The notes beneath the pieces were generated by a model. That model did no database searches and was not told the DNA's origin. It saw only the letters and a program-made list of their open reading frames with translations. From CAYRFQ01 sp964423615 (GTDB taxonomy: Bacteria; Planctomycetota; Planctomycetia; Gemmatales; Gemmataceae), in the NCBI GenBank assembly GCA_964423615.1, contig CAYRFQ010000064.1, positions 1 through 43,030 of the forward strand: a stretch of 43,030 nucleotides of DNA, in the 5' to 3' direction. Shown here piece by piece: positions 33,301-41,334 of the stretch; within the stretch, counting starts at the first letter, position 1, and every line of letters starts with the position of its first letter. A program made the translations under genes and the position numbers.

Positions 33301-34005
33301 ATGCACCTGGGGAAACTGAGTCACTCTGTATTCGTTGCTATGCTGCCCGTCGTGGTGACCTCGGCCCCTTCCGACACAACGGCAAAGGAGCGACCAACTC
33401 TCGAGGAGCAGTTAAAGAAAATCACACCTGGCTCTTCTCTAGGACCTGGAGGACCGCGACCCATAAGTGGCACTCAAAGCTATTACGCCTACAAGTTTGA
33501 TGCTGTCAATCTGAAGGGAAAGAGAACTGTTGGTTTGCTCGCGACCGCAAGCCCGAAGCACGGCGGTGTGACATATCCACGCCTGAAGACCGGTGAGATC
33601 ATTCCTTTATTCGGTCGTTTGTATGTTTATGATGGAGCGGCTCTGATTCGCCTTTCTCCGAAACGTATTCCCAAGGGCCTCTCACTCAAATCTGATTCCC
33701 AAGTCTGCCCGCTCCATCGTAACAACGGTGGCTCGTGTCGAGTGGGTTACCGAAACCAGAAAGGAGAATATCAATCAAGAAGTCTGTGGGTGGTGTTGAT
33801 CGAAGGGCCGACCAAAAATCGCATGGAACCGGTCGCCCACATCAAACTTGACGATTTTCGCGCCACGGCAACAGTCGTTCGGCTCGGTACCGTTTTGACC
33901 TTTGGACAAACCGAGGTTCGAGTGCGAAACATAGTCCCGGCCGATCCATCCAAAAAAATTCTCGGGTGGGTGGAACTGGGTGTTCGAACGAAAAACGTAA
34001 AGTGA
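33301..34005 (+). CDS. Secreted protein of unknown function
   Basis: 234 aa, not recognised. The N-terminus MHLGKLSHSVFVAMLPVVVTSAP looks like a signal peptide with a cleavage site near residue 22. The mature protein contains PGSSLGPGGPRPISGTQSYY, then strand-rich segments (LWVVLIEGPTKNRMEPVAHI, ATATVVRLGTVLTFGQTEVRV). A short cysteine pair CPLHRNNGGSC is present. TTGGAG lies 9-10 nt before the ATG. Neighbouring genes are TIGR02996 proteins, but no link is evident. Its stop lies 23 bp from the stop of the convergent gene. Confidence 0.65.
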   Translation: MHLGKLSHSVFVAMLPVVVTSAPSDTTAKERPTLEEQLKKITPGSSLGPGGPRPISGTQSYYAYKFDAVNLKGKRTVGLLATASPKHGGVTYPRLKTGEIIPLFGRLYVYDGAALIRLSPKRIPKGLSLKSDSQVCPLHRNNGGSCRVGYRNQKGEYQSRSLWVVLIEGPTKNRMEPVAHIKLDDFRATATVVRLGTVLTFGQTEVRVRNIVPADPSKKILGWVELGVRTKNVK

Positions 34006-34028
34006 AAAGAGTCCCTTCTTCCAATCCG

Positions 34029-34961
34029 CTAAGCACGGAAGCCTCTCGTCATGGGCGACAATACGACCGTGAACAGGACTCCTTCGGTATCAGAGTTCTG
34101 TTTGGGTTGCTCCCAGTGCCCAGCGTCGTTTTGAGTCCGGTAGATGATTTCTTCTTCCCAGACAATGTTCGCTGTGTTGCTTCCCTGTTCGGCATACGCT
34201 TGGCCAAGGTGGTCCCACTCAGTTCGAACGAAGATGTCACTGAGCGTAACCCGAACTTCGTAGTCACCAGGAGGGACCACGGCAATCGCTCGATGGTTTC
34301 CGGACCCTATCAAAAGAGAACCGTCGGCCAGACGCAAAGGATACGTGAAGATGTCCTGAGCTGGTGGGACATTCGACTCCGGACCGAGCCGCACGTCGAT
34401 GTGTTGGGTATCGAAGACTTTGTACGTTTCGGAGTTGGCAAAATAGACCATGTGGTCATCAACTCGAAAGTAATGATGGCGAGAAGGAGGTCGCGTCGTT
34501 TTCGTGATCCCGGCGTTGGCGGCTTCGCACGGAATTTCTCGGATGGCTGGGCAGTCTTCCCAAGCACGACCAATCGTGTCGATGCGTATGTAATTGTCTA
34601 AAACGGAGAAAGAGTAATTGACCCACCGGCATTGGAGTACTGACGTGGAAGGTAGTCGGTGCCTCCGCCACCGTTGCCAAAACGAAAAGAGGCTTTCTTC
34701 CACAGCTTCGTATTGGGAACGAATGTCTTCCGAAATGCCTCCCTCGTCTGGTAGGTAGAGTTTCTCCTGGAGAAGGTACACTGTCGACGAACTGTCGGAT
34801 GCAGGACGGCTCCTTAGGAGTTTGTACCTGGCCCAAAATCGTTGAAACTCGGCGCGGTCATATTCTCCGTTCTCGTCCAACCAGTCCGCATAGATTAGAC
34901 GCAATTCCACGTTCTCCGGCTTTTCCGCGAGAGCTTGGAGTAAGGCTCCGTGTTGGTCCAT
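34029..34961 (-). CDS. TIGR02996-domain protein, about 310 aa
   Basis: 310 aa from the chosen ATG. Residues 1-45 are a TIGR02996 domain: LLQALAEKPENVELRLIYADWLDENGEYDRAEFQRF. The rest has no leucine-rich repeats and no recognised domain. A C-terminal region near LADGSLLIGSGNHRAIAVVPPGDYEVRVTLSDI is beta-rich and ends in an Arg-rich segment. The ATG follows AGGGA by 8 nt; the frame remains open for 41 codons upstream without a better start. This is one of three TIGR02996 genes in the window and the only one with this C-terminal part. Confidence 0.78.
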   Translation of the reverse strand: MDQHGALLQALAEKPENVELRLIYADWLDENGEYDRAEFQRFWARYKLLRSRPASDSSSTVYLLQEKLYLPDEGGISEDIRSQYEAVEESLFSFWQRWRRHRLPSTSVLQCRWVNYSFSVLDNYIRIDTIGRAWEDCPAIREIPCEAANAGITKTTRPPSRHHYFRVDDHMVYFANSETYKVFDTQHIDVRLGPESNVPPAQDIFTYPLRLADGSLLIGSGNHRAIAVVPPGDYEVRVTLSDIFVRTEWDHLGQAYAEQGSNTANIVWEEEIIYRTQNDAGHWEQPKQNSDTEGVLFTVVLSPMTRGFRA

Positions 34962-35646
34962 GAAGCGAATCCCTGATGATGAAAGTCCTTTTTGCCGACA
35001 CGAACTCGACACGTTCATCGTACAACACACACGCCTATTTCCCCAGAAATTGGTCGATGCCTGGGTCTTCTGGATTCGATACACTCGGAGAAAAGCAGCG
35101 CGTTGGCCGTTGGAAGCTCACCGAAGTTCGAGCCGTCAGTGCAGAACTCTGAGAAGAAAACTCGGTTCCTGAGCGATATTGTTGGCGGTGTTTCTGATCC
35201 CCAAATCCAGTACCGGCTCCACAGGACGAACCTTTCAGAGTTCCTTTCGTTGGGAACAGCCATACTCATTCGAACAACCTGCCAGGCATGGCTTCTAAAA
35301 TCGCGGCAGCAGACGGACGTAAGATCGTGACAAGCCAGACAAGATCGCACAAATCTCGGAGGCTTACGACTGACTCGCAAAGTAGTTGAAAACTGGCGGC
35401 AGGGGCAGCCTACGAATCCGGACTCTTAGGAAGGAAGATCTCACTCGAACATCCTGTCAGATTTTCTCTGGAACACATACGCGAATCGATTCCGCAACCC
35501 AGCCCAAGGTTGAACCCCTTCTGTGCAGCGTTTAAAGTATCAGAACCGAACTTTCAGATAGATTGATCTCTCCGGAATGCCTTTAAGTTACGTTAGCGAA
35601 TCAAAGCAACCAGGTGTTCCCTGGGGCGTATCGCGAAAGGGGAATC
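34962..35646. other. Intergenic region upstream of the kinase gene
   Basis: 685 bp between divergent genes. A minus-strand open frame at 35015-35380 exists, but it is rich in rare arginine codons and lacks a ribosome-binding site, so it was not called. No repeat or hairpin was found. Promoters for both flanking genes are expected here. Confidence 0.35.
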
Positions 35647-37326
35647 ATGACTACCCTGACCGTCACGAGCTTTGTCGAGCAACTCCGGAAAATCGGTCTG
35701 CTCAATTCCGCAGAAATCCAACAAGTCCAATACATCACCTCCACCGCTCAAAGTCCCGCCGCGCTTGCGAGCGAACTGATCCAAAGAGGTTGGCTGACGC
35801 CCTACCAGGCCAATCAAATTGCCCGAGGTCGCGCGGACGAACTTGTGATCGGGTCGTACTTGATTCTCTCTCGGATTGGTCAGGGCGGAATGGGAGAAGT
35901 TGTCAAAGCTCGCCACCGGTTCATGGATCGAGAAGTCGCCCTGAAGTTGCTTCGCCGCGAACCCAAAGCCAGCGCTGATACCGTCACGCGGTTCCAGCGA
36001 GAAGTTCGACTCTTGGCCAACCTTCAACATCCTCACATTGTTCAAGCCTACGATGCCGGAAGCATCGGAACGATTTGGTTTCTGGCAATGGAATTGCTAG
36101 AAGGGGAAGACTTAGCCAAGGTCGTGCAAAAGAAAGGCCCATTACCCATCGGAGTAGCCTGTAGTTTCATTCGACAAGCCGCCCTTGGCTTGCATTACGC
36201 CCACGAGCGAGGTCTTGTCCATCGCGACATCAAACCCAGCAATCTGTTCCTGACAGTCTCCCATTCAAACTCCTCGGCTGTTGGGGTCATCAAAATCCTG
36301 GATCTGGGTTTGGCGAGATCGTGGGCCACCTCGGACCAATCGCACTCCGGAGATTTGACGGCGGCCAACGCGATGATGGGAACTCCCGATTACCTGGCCC
36401 CGGAGCAAGCAGTTGATCCTCGCTTGGCGGATGCTCGGAGCGACTTGTACTCCCTCGGATGCACCTTCTATTTCTTGTTGACCGCCCAAGCTCCCTTTCC
36501 CGAAGGGACACTGGCCCAAAAGATACTGTACCACCAACAGACCGAACCGAAGCCCGTAGAAAGTTTTCGTTCGGACGTCCCCGAGGAAGTGCGACGCCTT
36601 CTCCGACAAACGCTCGCGAAAGCCAAGGAGCAAAGACCCGCCAAGGCCCTGGAGGTCGCCGTCCAACTCGCTCCTTTTTCCAACACAACTGGAACCCAAA
36701 TCCCGCCGGCACAGCAACTCCCCGTGCAATCCAATGGGCCTTCTACAGAGTCTACCGATGCCAGCAACAGTGACGCCTCTCTCGTTAACTCACCAGCACC
36801 GCAGCCAGAACAGGGCTTCACGCTTTGGACGGATGAATCACTGATCACCTCACCCGCTTCAGCACCCGAGCAGGGCTTCACCTTGGTGACGGACGAATCG
36901 GTTGCCACCGAACGCGACGCTTCACTCATCAATGCTCCAGCACCCCAACCCGAACACGGCTTTACGCTTGCTGTTCCGGACCAGTCGTTGGTAGCCAGTT
37001 CTGCACCTGACGCAGAGCCATCGTCTCTGCGTCAGGCAACAAATACGGAACGGTCAACTTCTCAGACGTTCACGAAATCATCACCCATCGTCACCATCCG
37101 ATCCCTACTGGCGAATTTGCCTCAACGTTTAGTGTTGTGCGTTGGGCTCGGTGCTGGAGGATTCTTGCTGTTGCTGTTGTGCGTCATCGGGATTTGGTGG
37201 CTCGCGTCCGGAACACAACCAGTCAACAACGACTTGTTGACTGGCCCTAAAAAGCCAAATGCGAAAAAAAACAGTACCGAAACACATACCACAAAAGAAT
37301 CTACTTGTGTTTTTTTCCTTCGATGA
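35647..37326 (+). CDS. Hanks-type serine/threonine protein kinase, frameshifted at its 3' end
   Basis: 559 aa from ATG 35647 (AAAGGGGA 5 nt upstream). An N-terminal 65-residue helical domain common in planctomycete kinases (FVEQLRKIGLL...GWLTPYQANQI) precedes the kinase domain: glycine loop IGQGGMGEV (78-86), VALK with K100, E119, catalytic HRDIKPSN (192-199, D194), and DLG (219-221) instead of DFG, followed by GTPDYLAPEQ. After the domain comes a linker with three near-identical PE-x-GFTL units, then a membrane segment at about 495-518. The reading frame then passes through A8 and soon ends, while the sequence one frame over continues as a LamG-like domain. A membrane-bound receptor-like kinase is likely. 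Confidence 0.88.
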   Translation: MTTLTVTSFVEQLRKIGLLNSAEIQQVQYITSTAQSPAALASELIQRGWLTPYQANQIARGRADELVIGSYLILSRIGQGGMGEVVKARHRFMDREVALKLLRREPKASADTVTRFQREVRLLANLQHPHIVQAYDAGSIGTIWFLAMELLEGEDLAKVVQKKGPLPIGVACSFIRQAALGLHYAHERGLVHRDIKPSNLFLTVSHSNSSAVGVIKILDLGLARSWATSDQSHSGDLTAANAMMGTPDYLAPEQAVDPRLADARSDLYSLGCTFYFLLTAQAPFPEGTLAQKILYHQQTEPKPVESFRSDVPEEVRRLLRQTLAKAKEQRPAKALEVAVQLAPFSNTTGTQIPPAQQLPVQSNGPSTESTDASNSDASLVNSPAPQPEQGFTLWTDESLITSPASAPEQGFTLVTDESVATERDASLINAPAPQPEHGFTLAVPDQSLVASSAPDAEPSSLRQATNTERSTSQTFTKSSPIVTIRSLLANLPQRLVLCVGLGAGGFLLLLLCVIGIWWLASGTQPVNNDLLTGPKKPNAKKNSTETHTTKESTCVFFLR

Positions 37327-37966
37327 AGGAAAAGGCGAAAAGATCAAGGACTTGGGACTCTACAAACTGGATGGAAATTTGCACAAATGCAAATGGGTCA
37401 AGGGAGTGAATGGGACAGCGTTGGAATTCAACGGTATCGACAGCTATGCGAAACTAAGCAGCCACAAAATTCTCAACTTCGACAAAGCCGAACCCTTTAC
37501 GATCTCTGGTTGGATCAAGACCACAACCAACGGAGCCATCTTCTCTATGCGAAAGAATCCCGACCGCGGAAGTTGGGCTATCATCGATGCGTACTTGGAC
37601 TCGGGCAAGCTGAAATTTTGGGTACGTCCGCATGGCGATCCGTTCAGCCCGTTAGATTTCAGACCTGCTCCTGTTCTCACCGACGGAAAGTGGCATCACT
37701 TTGCTTTGGGGCGGATGGCAAACGGGTCCGTTTTTGCTTATGTCGATGGTCGAACGCCGCAGTCCACCTTCGGCCCTTTTGGGAATCGCCCCAAAGTAGG
37801 CGGGATTCTCACAAACGCTCGCCTTCTAGGAAAGGCCAGCCTCGACCGTAATAATCACGAACATCATTGGTTTGGGAGCCTGGACGAGCTGGCAATTCAC
37901 AATCGCGTCCTCAGCGAGGCGGAAGTCATTGCCTTGGCCAAACAGGGAGGAATAAAATGGGAATAG
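37259..37966 (+). CDS. LamG-like domain, probably the C-terminal half of the kinase
   Basis: 235 codons. From about residue 15 the protein matches the concanavalin A-like LamG/pentraxin-type fold found in many planctomycete proteins: LLVFFSFDEGKGEKI, ALEFNGIDSYAKL, FTISGWIKTT, DGKWHHFALGR and FGSLDELAIHNRVLSEAEV. The ATG at 37259 has no ribosome-binding site and lies inside the kinase gene. The frame is +1 relative to the kinase; with seven instead of eight A residues at 37264-37271 both frames join smoothly into one 772-aa kinase-membrane-LamG protein. The outer LamG domain would then sense sugars or proteins. Either a frameshift, a slippage site or a sequencing artefact explains the break. 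Confidence 0.75.
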   Translation: MRKKTVPKHIPQKNLLVFFSFDEGKGEKIKDLGLYKLDGNLHKCKWVKGVNGTALEFNGIDSYAKLSSHKILNFDKAEPFTISGWIKTTTNGAIFSMRKNPDRGSWAIIDAYLDSGKLKFWVRPHGDPFSPLDFRPAPVLTDGKWHHFALGRMANGSVFAYVDGRTPQSTFGPFGNRPKVGGILTNARLLGKASLDRNNHEHHWFGSLDELAIHNRVLSEAEVIALAKQGGIKWE

Positions 37967-38041
37967 CGTGGTCCCATTAGCTCCCATGCTCGGTCTCACT
38001 TATCAGCCTCTGCCACATCTTATTCGAAGAAAGAGACCCCA

Positions 38042-38437
38042 ATGAGCGATCTTACTACAACTCAAGTCCGAATGCCCGCTTTGGCGTCGCTTGGTCTAAT
38101 CAAACAAGTCGAAGACCTCTCGCCAGAACCTTTGTTCGAATCCGCGCCCATATACCAAAATCATCTATGTTTGATTTGTGGCAGTACCACGGCGCGGACA
38201 GCGTTGCAAACGGCGAAGTCTTCGAAGCCGATCGTTCCTATGTGTTCCGGGTGCTCAAGCCAATGGAACACGTACGGTTACAGCGCGTTGAAACGGATCA
38301 AACCGATTTCGTTGATAGTCAGCGTTCTTAAATGGTTCTTGATGAATCCATTCCAACGTTCCGCTGTTTGGAGTGATTTGCGACGATTCTTGCGATGGCA
38401 AGGAAAGATGAACAAACTTCGAAGAGCCCGTAATTAG
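38042..38437 (+). CDS. Small protein with two CxxC motifs
   Basis: 131 aa, not recognised. HLCLICGSTTAR and PMCSGCSSQ give two CxxC pairs about 27 residues apart, fitting a zinc ribbon. A hydrophobic stretch PISLIVSVLKWFLMNPF follows, possibly membrane-associated, and the C-terminus is basic (RRFLRWQGKMNKLRRARN). An AAAGAGA purine stretch precedes the ATG by 5 nt. It converges on the E1/E2-linked 395-aa gene, separated by a 17-bp inverted repeat. It is not a RING finger by spacing, so a role in the neighbouring system is only a possibility. Confidence 0.68.
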   Translation: MSDLTTTQVRMPALASLGLIKQVEDLSPEPLFESAPIYQNHLCLICGSTTARTALQTAKSSKPIVPMCSGCSSQWNTYGYSALKRIKPISLIVSVLKWFLMNPFQRSAVWSDLRRFLRWQGKMNKLRRARN

Positions 38438-38485
38438 AGAACAGGGAAAAGAGTTTCCTGTTCTCTGTTCCCTGTTCTCTAATTC
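38432..38485. repeat. 17-bp inverted repeat and heptamer array 2 between convergent genes
   Basis: The perfect 17-bp arms are 38432-38448 (AATTAGAGAACAGGGAA) and 38468-38484. The right part also holds four 7-bp units, CTGTTCT, CTGTTCC, CTGTTCT and CTAATTC (38458-38485). The left arm can alternatively pair with the first copy of the right arm near 38454-38465, so two hairpins compete. It overlaps the stop codons of both flanking genes and may terminate transcription on both strands. Confidence 0.65.
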
Positions 38486-39666
38486 TCGCTCATGAGCCGC
38501 GAAAGGCGTTCGATGAGTTGGTCATCGGCGGCACTGGTCCAGGTGAAATCAGAAGGAGCTTGAAAAGCTCCTTCTGCAGTGAAAGCTGCGCTCGGCGCGG
38601 GGATCAAGGGCAGTGTTCCAAGTGTTTGTCCCCCAAAACAAAGCTCGAATCCCGTTACCTGTTGAAGTTCGCTGGACTCCAATGTCCCCGGTACAAATGG
38701 CGTTGGTCCGTCCGTGATGAGGACTTGGTGTTCCATCAACAGCGGTGCAGAGACGGCGCCAGGCACCAAAGCTCGCGTTTGCAAAGTGCATAGTCCCGCA
38801 ACGCCGAATTCGCGGCTACTGACAAGGAAACACGGACCGACTCGCGCGACTTCGGCCAGGTCTGGAGCTCGACGCATAAGACTTACTTTCCCAGCCTGGT
38901 CTTGCACGACAAACCGAGTTTCGGATATGCGCAGAGAGCGCTCGAAGTCTCTCTTGGAAACAGCCTTAATGCGATGAACATGAATCGGTTCTCCTTCAAG
39001 AAGCCAAGTGACCGTCCAGGTTCCCATGCGGCGAGTGAGGTTCGGAGGCGAGACAGTCGCAAGGGCTTGTTTGCTTTGAAGTTGCGAACTGGAAAGGTAG
39101 ACCGAGAAACGATCAACGGCATCACTACGATGACTGTGGCGAAATTCCACCTCCAACCGCATGTCGAGAATTGGCACCAAACTCGTCGGGCTCGTCAACA
39201 ACCCGCTGGCAACAAATCCCTTCGATTGAGTTGAGACGAACGTCTGACAGGCAATACTTTGTTCTCCCAAGGTGACCGACACCGTGGGAAGTTGGAGAGA
39301 CAGCTGGCGAAGAAAGTCGCTTTGTTGCAGGATGGGAAGTTCCAGTTCTCCCAACGAACGGGTCTTCCACCACAACTGGACCGTGGTCGTTCGAGACGGA
39401 GGCGGCAGTCGAAAGAACAAACGGTACCGGAGTTTGTCTGGCTCCTGACGCACGGAGTCGGGAGTTACAGGTTGAGAGTTAGGTAATCGTAATGTGAAAT
39501 CTGATTTCGCTCGACCGCTCTGGGGCAGTCGGACGAGCGCTTCGACCACCACGGCTTCGGCGTTCCACGGAATAGGTTGTTTCCCGAGGCGAAGACCTGC
39601 CTTCTCGAAGCTGAAGAACAATCCTTGTTGAGCGCTCATTCGATATCGAGGTACGAGGTCATTCAT
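38479..39666 (-). CDS. Unknown 395-aa protein coupled to the E1-like gene
   Basis: 395 aa from ATG 39666, whose ATGAATGA overlaps the stop of the E1-like gene by 8 bp, so translation is coupled. An ATG at 39639 is also possible, and the frame is open to 39747 inside the E1 gene. The sequence has no signal peptide, membrane helix or catalytic motif I recognise. It is strand-rich throughout (FFSFEKAGLRLGKQPIPW, DMRLEVEFRHSH, TWTVTWLLEG), suggesting repeated beta domains, and ends in a charged helix DDQLIERLSRLMSEN. As the last gene in a JAB-E2-E1 operon it may be a substrate, target adaptor or effector of the modification system. Function unknown. Confidence 0.75.
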   Translation of the reverse strand: MNDLVPRYRMSAQQGLFFSFEKAGLRLGKQPIPWNAEAVVVEALVRLPQSGRAKSDFTLRLPNSQPVTPDSVRQEPDKLRYRLFFRLPPPSRTTTVQLWWKTRSLGELELPILQQSDFLRQLSLQLPTVSVTLGEQSIACQTFVSTQSKGFVASGLLTSPTSLVPILDMRLEVEFRHSHRSDAVDRFSVYLSSSQLQSKQALATVSPPNLTRRMGTWTVTWLLEGEPIHVHRIKAVSKRDFERSLRISETRFVVQDQAGKVSLMRRAPDLAEVARVGPCFLVSSREFGVAGLCTLQTRALVPGAVSAPLLMEHQVLITDGPTPFVPGTLESSELQQVTGFELCFGGQTLGTLPLIPAPSAAFTAEGAFQAPSDFTWTSAADDQLIERLSRLMSEN

Positions 39667-40480
39667 CACCCAGTCGAGCCAATGCTTTATCCAACGCCAC
39701 ATCCAGTTCCTCCGGCGATTTTTCCGAGTAATCGGAATCGGTTCCACAGACTAGACACTTCTCAGACCGCCGAATCTGGAAGCGATGCGGACGAAAAGGC
39801 TCCTCAAAAACATCCGGAACCTGTTGGAGCGACCACAACAAGGTTGTGAATCCCAGGTCAAAGCCGTCTGGGTTCGCCAGCAGTTCTAAAGTGACGAGGG
39901 CATGTAACGATGCGACCGCTTCGATGGCAGCCTTGGGGGCGGGGATGCGAGTTTCGTGAACGGCTCCTCCAGGTTGGGAGTAGTCCGGCGATCCGGTCTT
40001 GTCCACTTCAACACGTTGGAGCCGACTCGCAACACACCCGTAACACGCCCCACCTGGAATAAACCAGTGCACAAAACCACCGATGCCTCCGCTGAGAACC
40101 TCCCCCAAAGTCCACGGCTTGCCAAATCGACGCATCAAAGCGTCCCAATGGTATTTCGCTGGCTCGTTATCCACGGCGCAAATGCCAAGGTCGGCAGCTT
40201 GAACGGCGGCTTCGACGTTCGATTGACTCGCTGGATCGCAAACATCACAAGGAAGAATGTGAACATGTAATTCCGGCCGTCTTGCTTGCAACCATTCTTG
40301 AGCGAGTTCTACTTTTCGTCGACCAACATGACTGCGTGCAAACATATGTCTGTGGACGTTATGTTCTTCGTAGACATCCGGCTCAATGATAGTTACCTCG
40401 GTGACATGTTCTTCGCGACTTACCATGTCCAACACAGGCATGCCGCCGCTTCCAACACCGACTTGGAGTATGTGGGCCAT
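39659..40480 (-). CDS. E1-like ThiF-fold adenylating enzyme
   Basis: 273 aa. Rossmann-type adenylation domain of the E1/ThiF/MoeB superfamily: nucleotide-binding GVGSGG (8-13), IIEPDVYEEHNVHRHMF (31-47) equivalent to the D-x-D...N-x-x-R signature with R44, and CAVDNEPAKYH with D104. Two zinc-binding pairs, C146-x2-C149 (CYGC) and C242-x2-C245 (CLVC), are typical of the superfamily. Such enzymes adenylate the C-terminal glycine of a ubiquitin-like protein. A clear catalytic cysteine outside the zinc pairs is not obvious, so thioester transfer may differ. The ATG follows GGAAAA by 6 nt, 20 bp after the E2-like gene. The frame upstream of it has no family features. Confidence 0.87.
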   Translation of the reverse strand: MAHILQVGVGSGGMPVLDMVSREEHVTEVTIIEPDVYEEHNVHRHMFARSHVGRRKVELAQEWLQARRPELHVHILPCDVCDPASQSNVEAAVQAADLGICAVDNEPAKYHWDALMRRFGKPWTLGEVLSGGIGGFVHWFIPGGACYGCVASRLQRVEVDKTGSPDYSQPGGAVHETRIPAPKAAIEAVASLHALVTLELLANPDGFDLGFTTLLWSLQQVPDVFEEPFRPHRFQIRRSEKCLVCGTDSDYSEKSPEELDVALDKALARLGDE

Positions 40481-40500
40481 AGTACTTTTCCAAACCCTCT

Positions 40501-40926
40501 TTACTTGGCTTCGGGCAGCGGCCACTCACCCGTTTCGTGCCAGATTTCGTAACACGCCAACCACCGCCAAGCGGCCTGAACGGCGAATACGCACGTATAT
40601 TTCGAGGGATCCCAGCGACTCGTCACTCGGGTACTTCCTTGCCGCCACATACAGAGAGTTTGCCCTTCCAAGAGATGTGGGCAATGTTTGATGGGAGTTA
40701 ACACTTTCGTTTCCGGAGGCACAGTAGGATAACTACTCCCGAGACGAGTTTCCACGACGTATACGTTGTGTCCTGGCTTGAGTTTATACCGCAGGAGCAA
40801 CCCGTTACCAGACCGAACAACACGAATCTTAAACTCGTCATCGCGTCCTTCGTTGTAACGTTCAATGATAGGAATCTCAGTGGTCAGCAAACGCCGTTTG
40901 CCTTCCTCACTGTCGAGTAATCCCAT
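40501..40926 (-). CDS. E2-like ubiquitin-conjugating enzyme fold protein
   Basis: 141 aa. It carries the hallmarks of the UBC fold: an N-terminal helix (RLLTTEIPIIERYNEG), strands FKIRVV and GLLLRYKLKPGH, then VYVVETRLGSSYPTVPPETKVL with the YPxxPP motif at 66-71. Then CPH (82-84) takes the place of the HPN motif, and GQTLCMW follows with C92 as the likely catalytic cysteine. Helix WRWLACYEIW is the expected C-terminal helix. This fits prokaryotic E2-like families (Prok-E2). ATG 40926 was chosen over a TTG at 41010 because the region between holds a perfect hairpin and would encode an unrelated leader. E2 accepts the modifier from the E1 encoded downstream. Confidence 0.85.
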   Translation of the reverse strand: MGLLDSEEGKRRLLTTEIPIIERYNEGRDDEFKIRVVRSGNGLLLRYKLKPGHNVYVVETRLGSSYPTVPPETKVLTPIKHCPHLLEGQTLCMWRQGSTRVTSRWDPSKYTCVFAVQAAWRWLACYEIWHETGEWPLPEAK

Positions 40927-40950
40927 AACGTCTATTCCGCATCGAGTGAG

Positions 40951-40979
40951 ACCAGGGAAACCCACAGGGTTTCCCTGGT
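40951..40979 (-). other. Perfect 13-bp hairpin just ahead of the E2-like gene
   Basis: ACCAGGGAAACCC (40951-40963), a 3-nt loop and GGGTTTCCCTGGT (40967-40979) form a very stable stem. It lies between the 60-aa gene stop (40998) and the E2 start codon (40926), ending 24 nt before that ATG. On the mRNA it could act as a processing or translation-control element. There is no T run, so it is not a standard terminator. Confidence 0.6.
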
Positions 40980-40997
40980 TGTTACTCTGCAGGTCAA

Positions 40998-41180
40998 TTA
41001 GTAATGACAAGGAACCGATTTGATGGCCGAGATGACTTCTTCGTCAGGAACTTCGTCGGCTGTCCCTGTGAAGGTAGTGTTGCGACGGTCCATGAGGATG
41101 GTTTGATCGTTTTCGGCGTTACCTCGCAAGGCTGCCACTAGTTGTCGCCGTTCGGTTTCGTTGAGAGGTCGAAAATCCAT
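40998..41180 (-). CDS. 60-aa protein in the E1/E2/JAB operon
   Basis: 60 aa from ATG 41180, which has AAGGGAG 7 nt upstream, the best ribosome-binding site in this locus. The sequence starts with MDFRPLNETERRQLVAALRG, a likely helix, followed by QTILMDRRNTTFTGTADEVP and a second helix DEEVISAIKSV, and ends in PCHY. It does not end in Gly-Gly and is shorter than ubiquitin-like proteins, so it is not an obvious modifier. It could be a modifier precursor, an accessory factor or a regulator. Position between the JAB and E2 genes supports a link. No similarity was recognised. Confidence 0.7.
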   Translation of the reverse strand: MDFRPLNETERRQLVAALRGNAENDQTILMDRRNTTFTGTADEVPDEEVISAIKSVPCHY

Positions 41181-41334
41181 CGAGATACTCCCTTTCCAGA
41201 AGAGAACTGAAGAGAACTGCTCACACATCACAATTATTAGTGAGCGAATCCTCCGTTTTAACTGGTTCGCTGCCAGCGCATCCGTGCCAGCGTGGGTATA
41301 GTACATCTAGCATTGTATCACGTTTCGCAACGGT

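Noticed and set aside
34992..35380. Frames on both strands upstream of the kinase
   Set aside because: No ribosome-binding sites, many rare arginine codons, and no family resemblance.
38042..38437. RING-like E3 ligase for the neighbouring E1/E2 locus
   Set aside because: Only two CxxC pairs are present and the spacing does not fit a RING finger; the gene is on the opposite strand.
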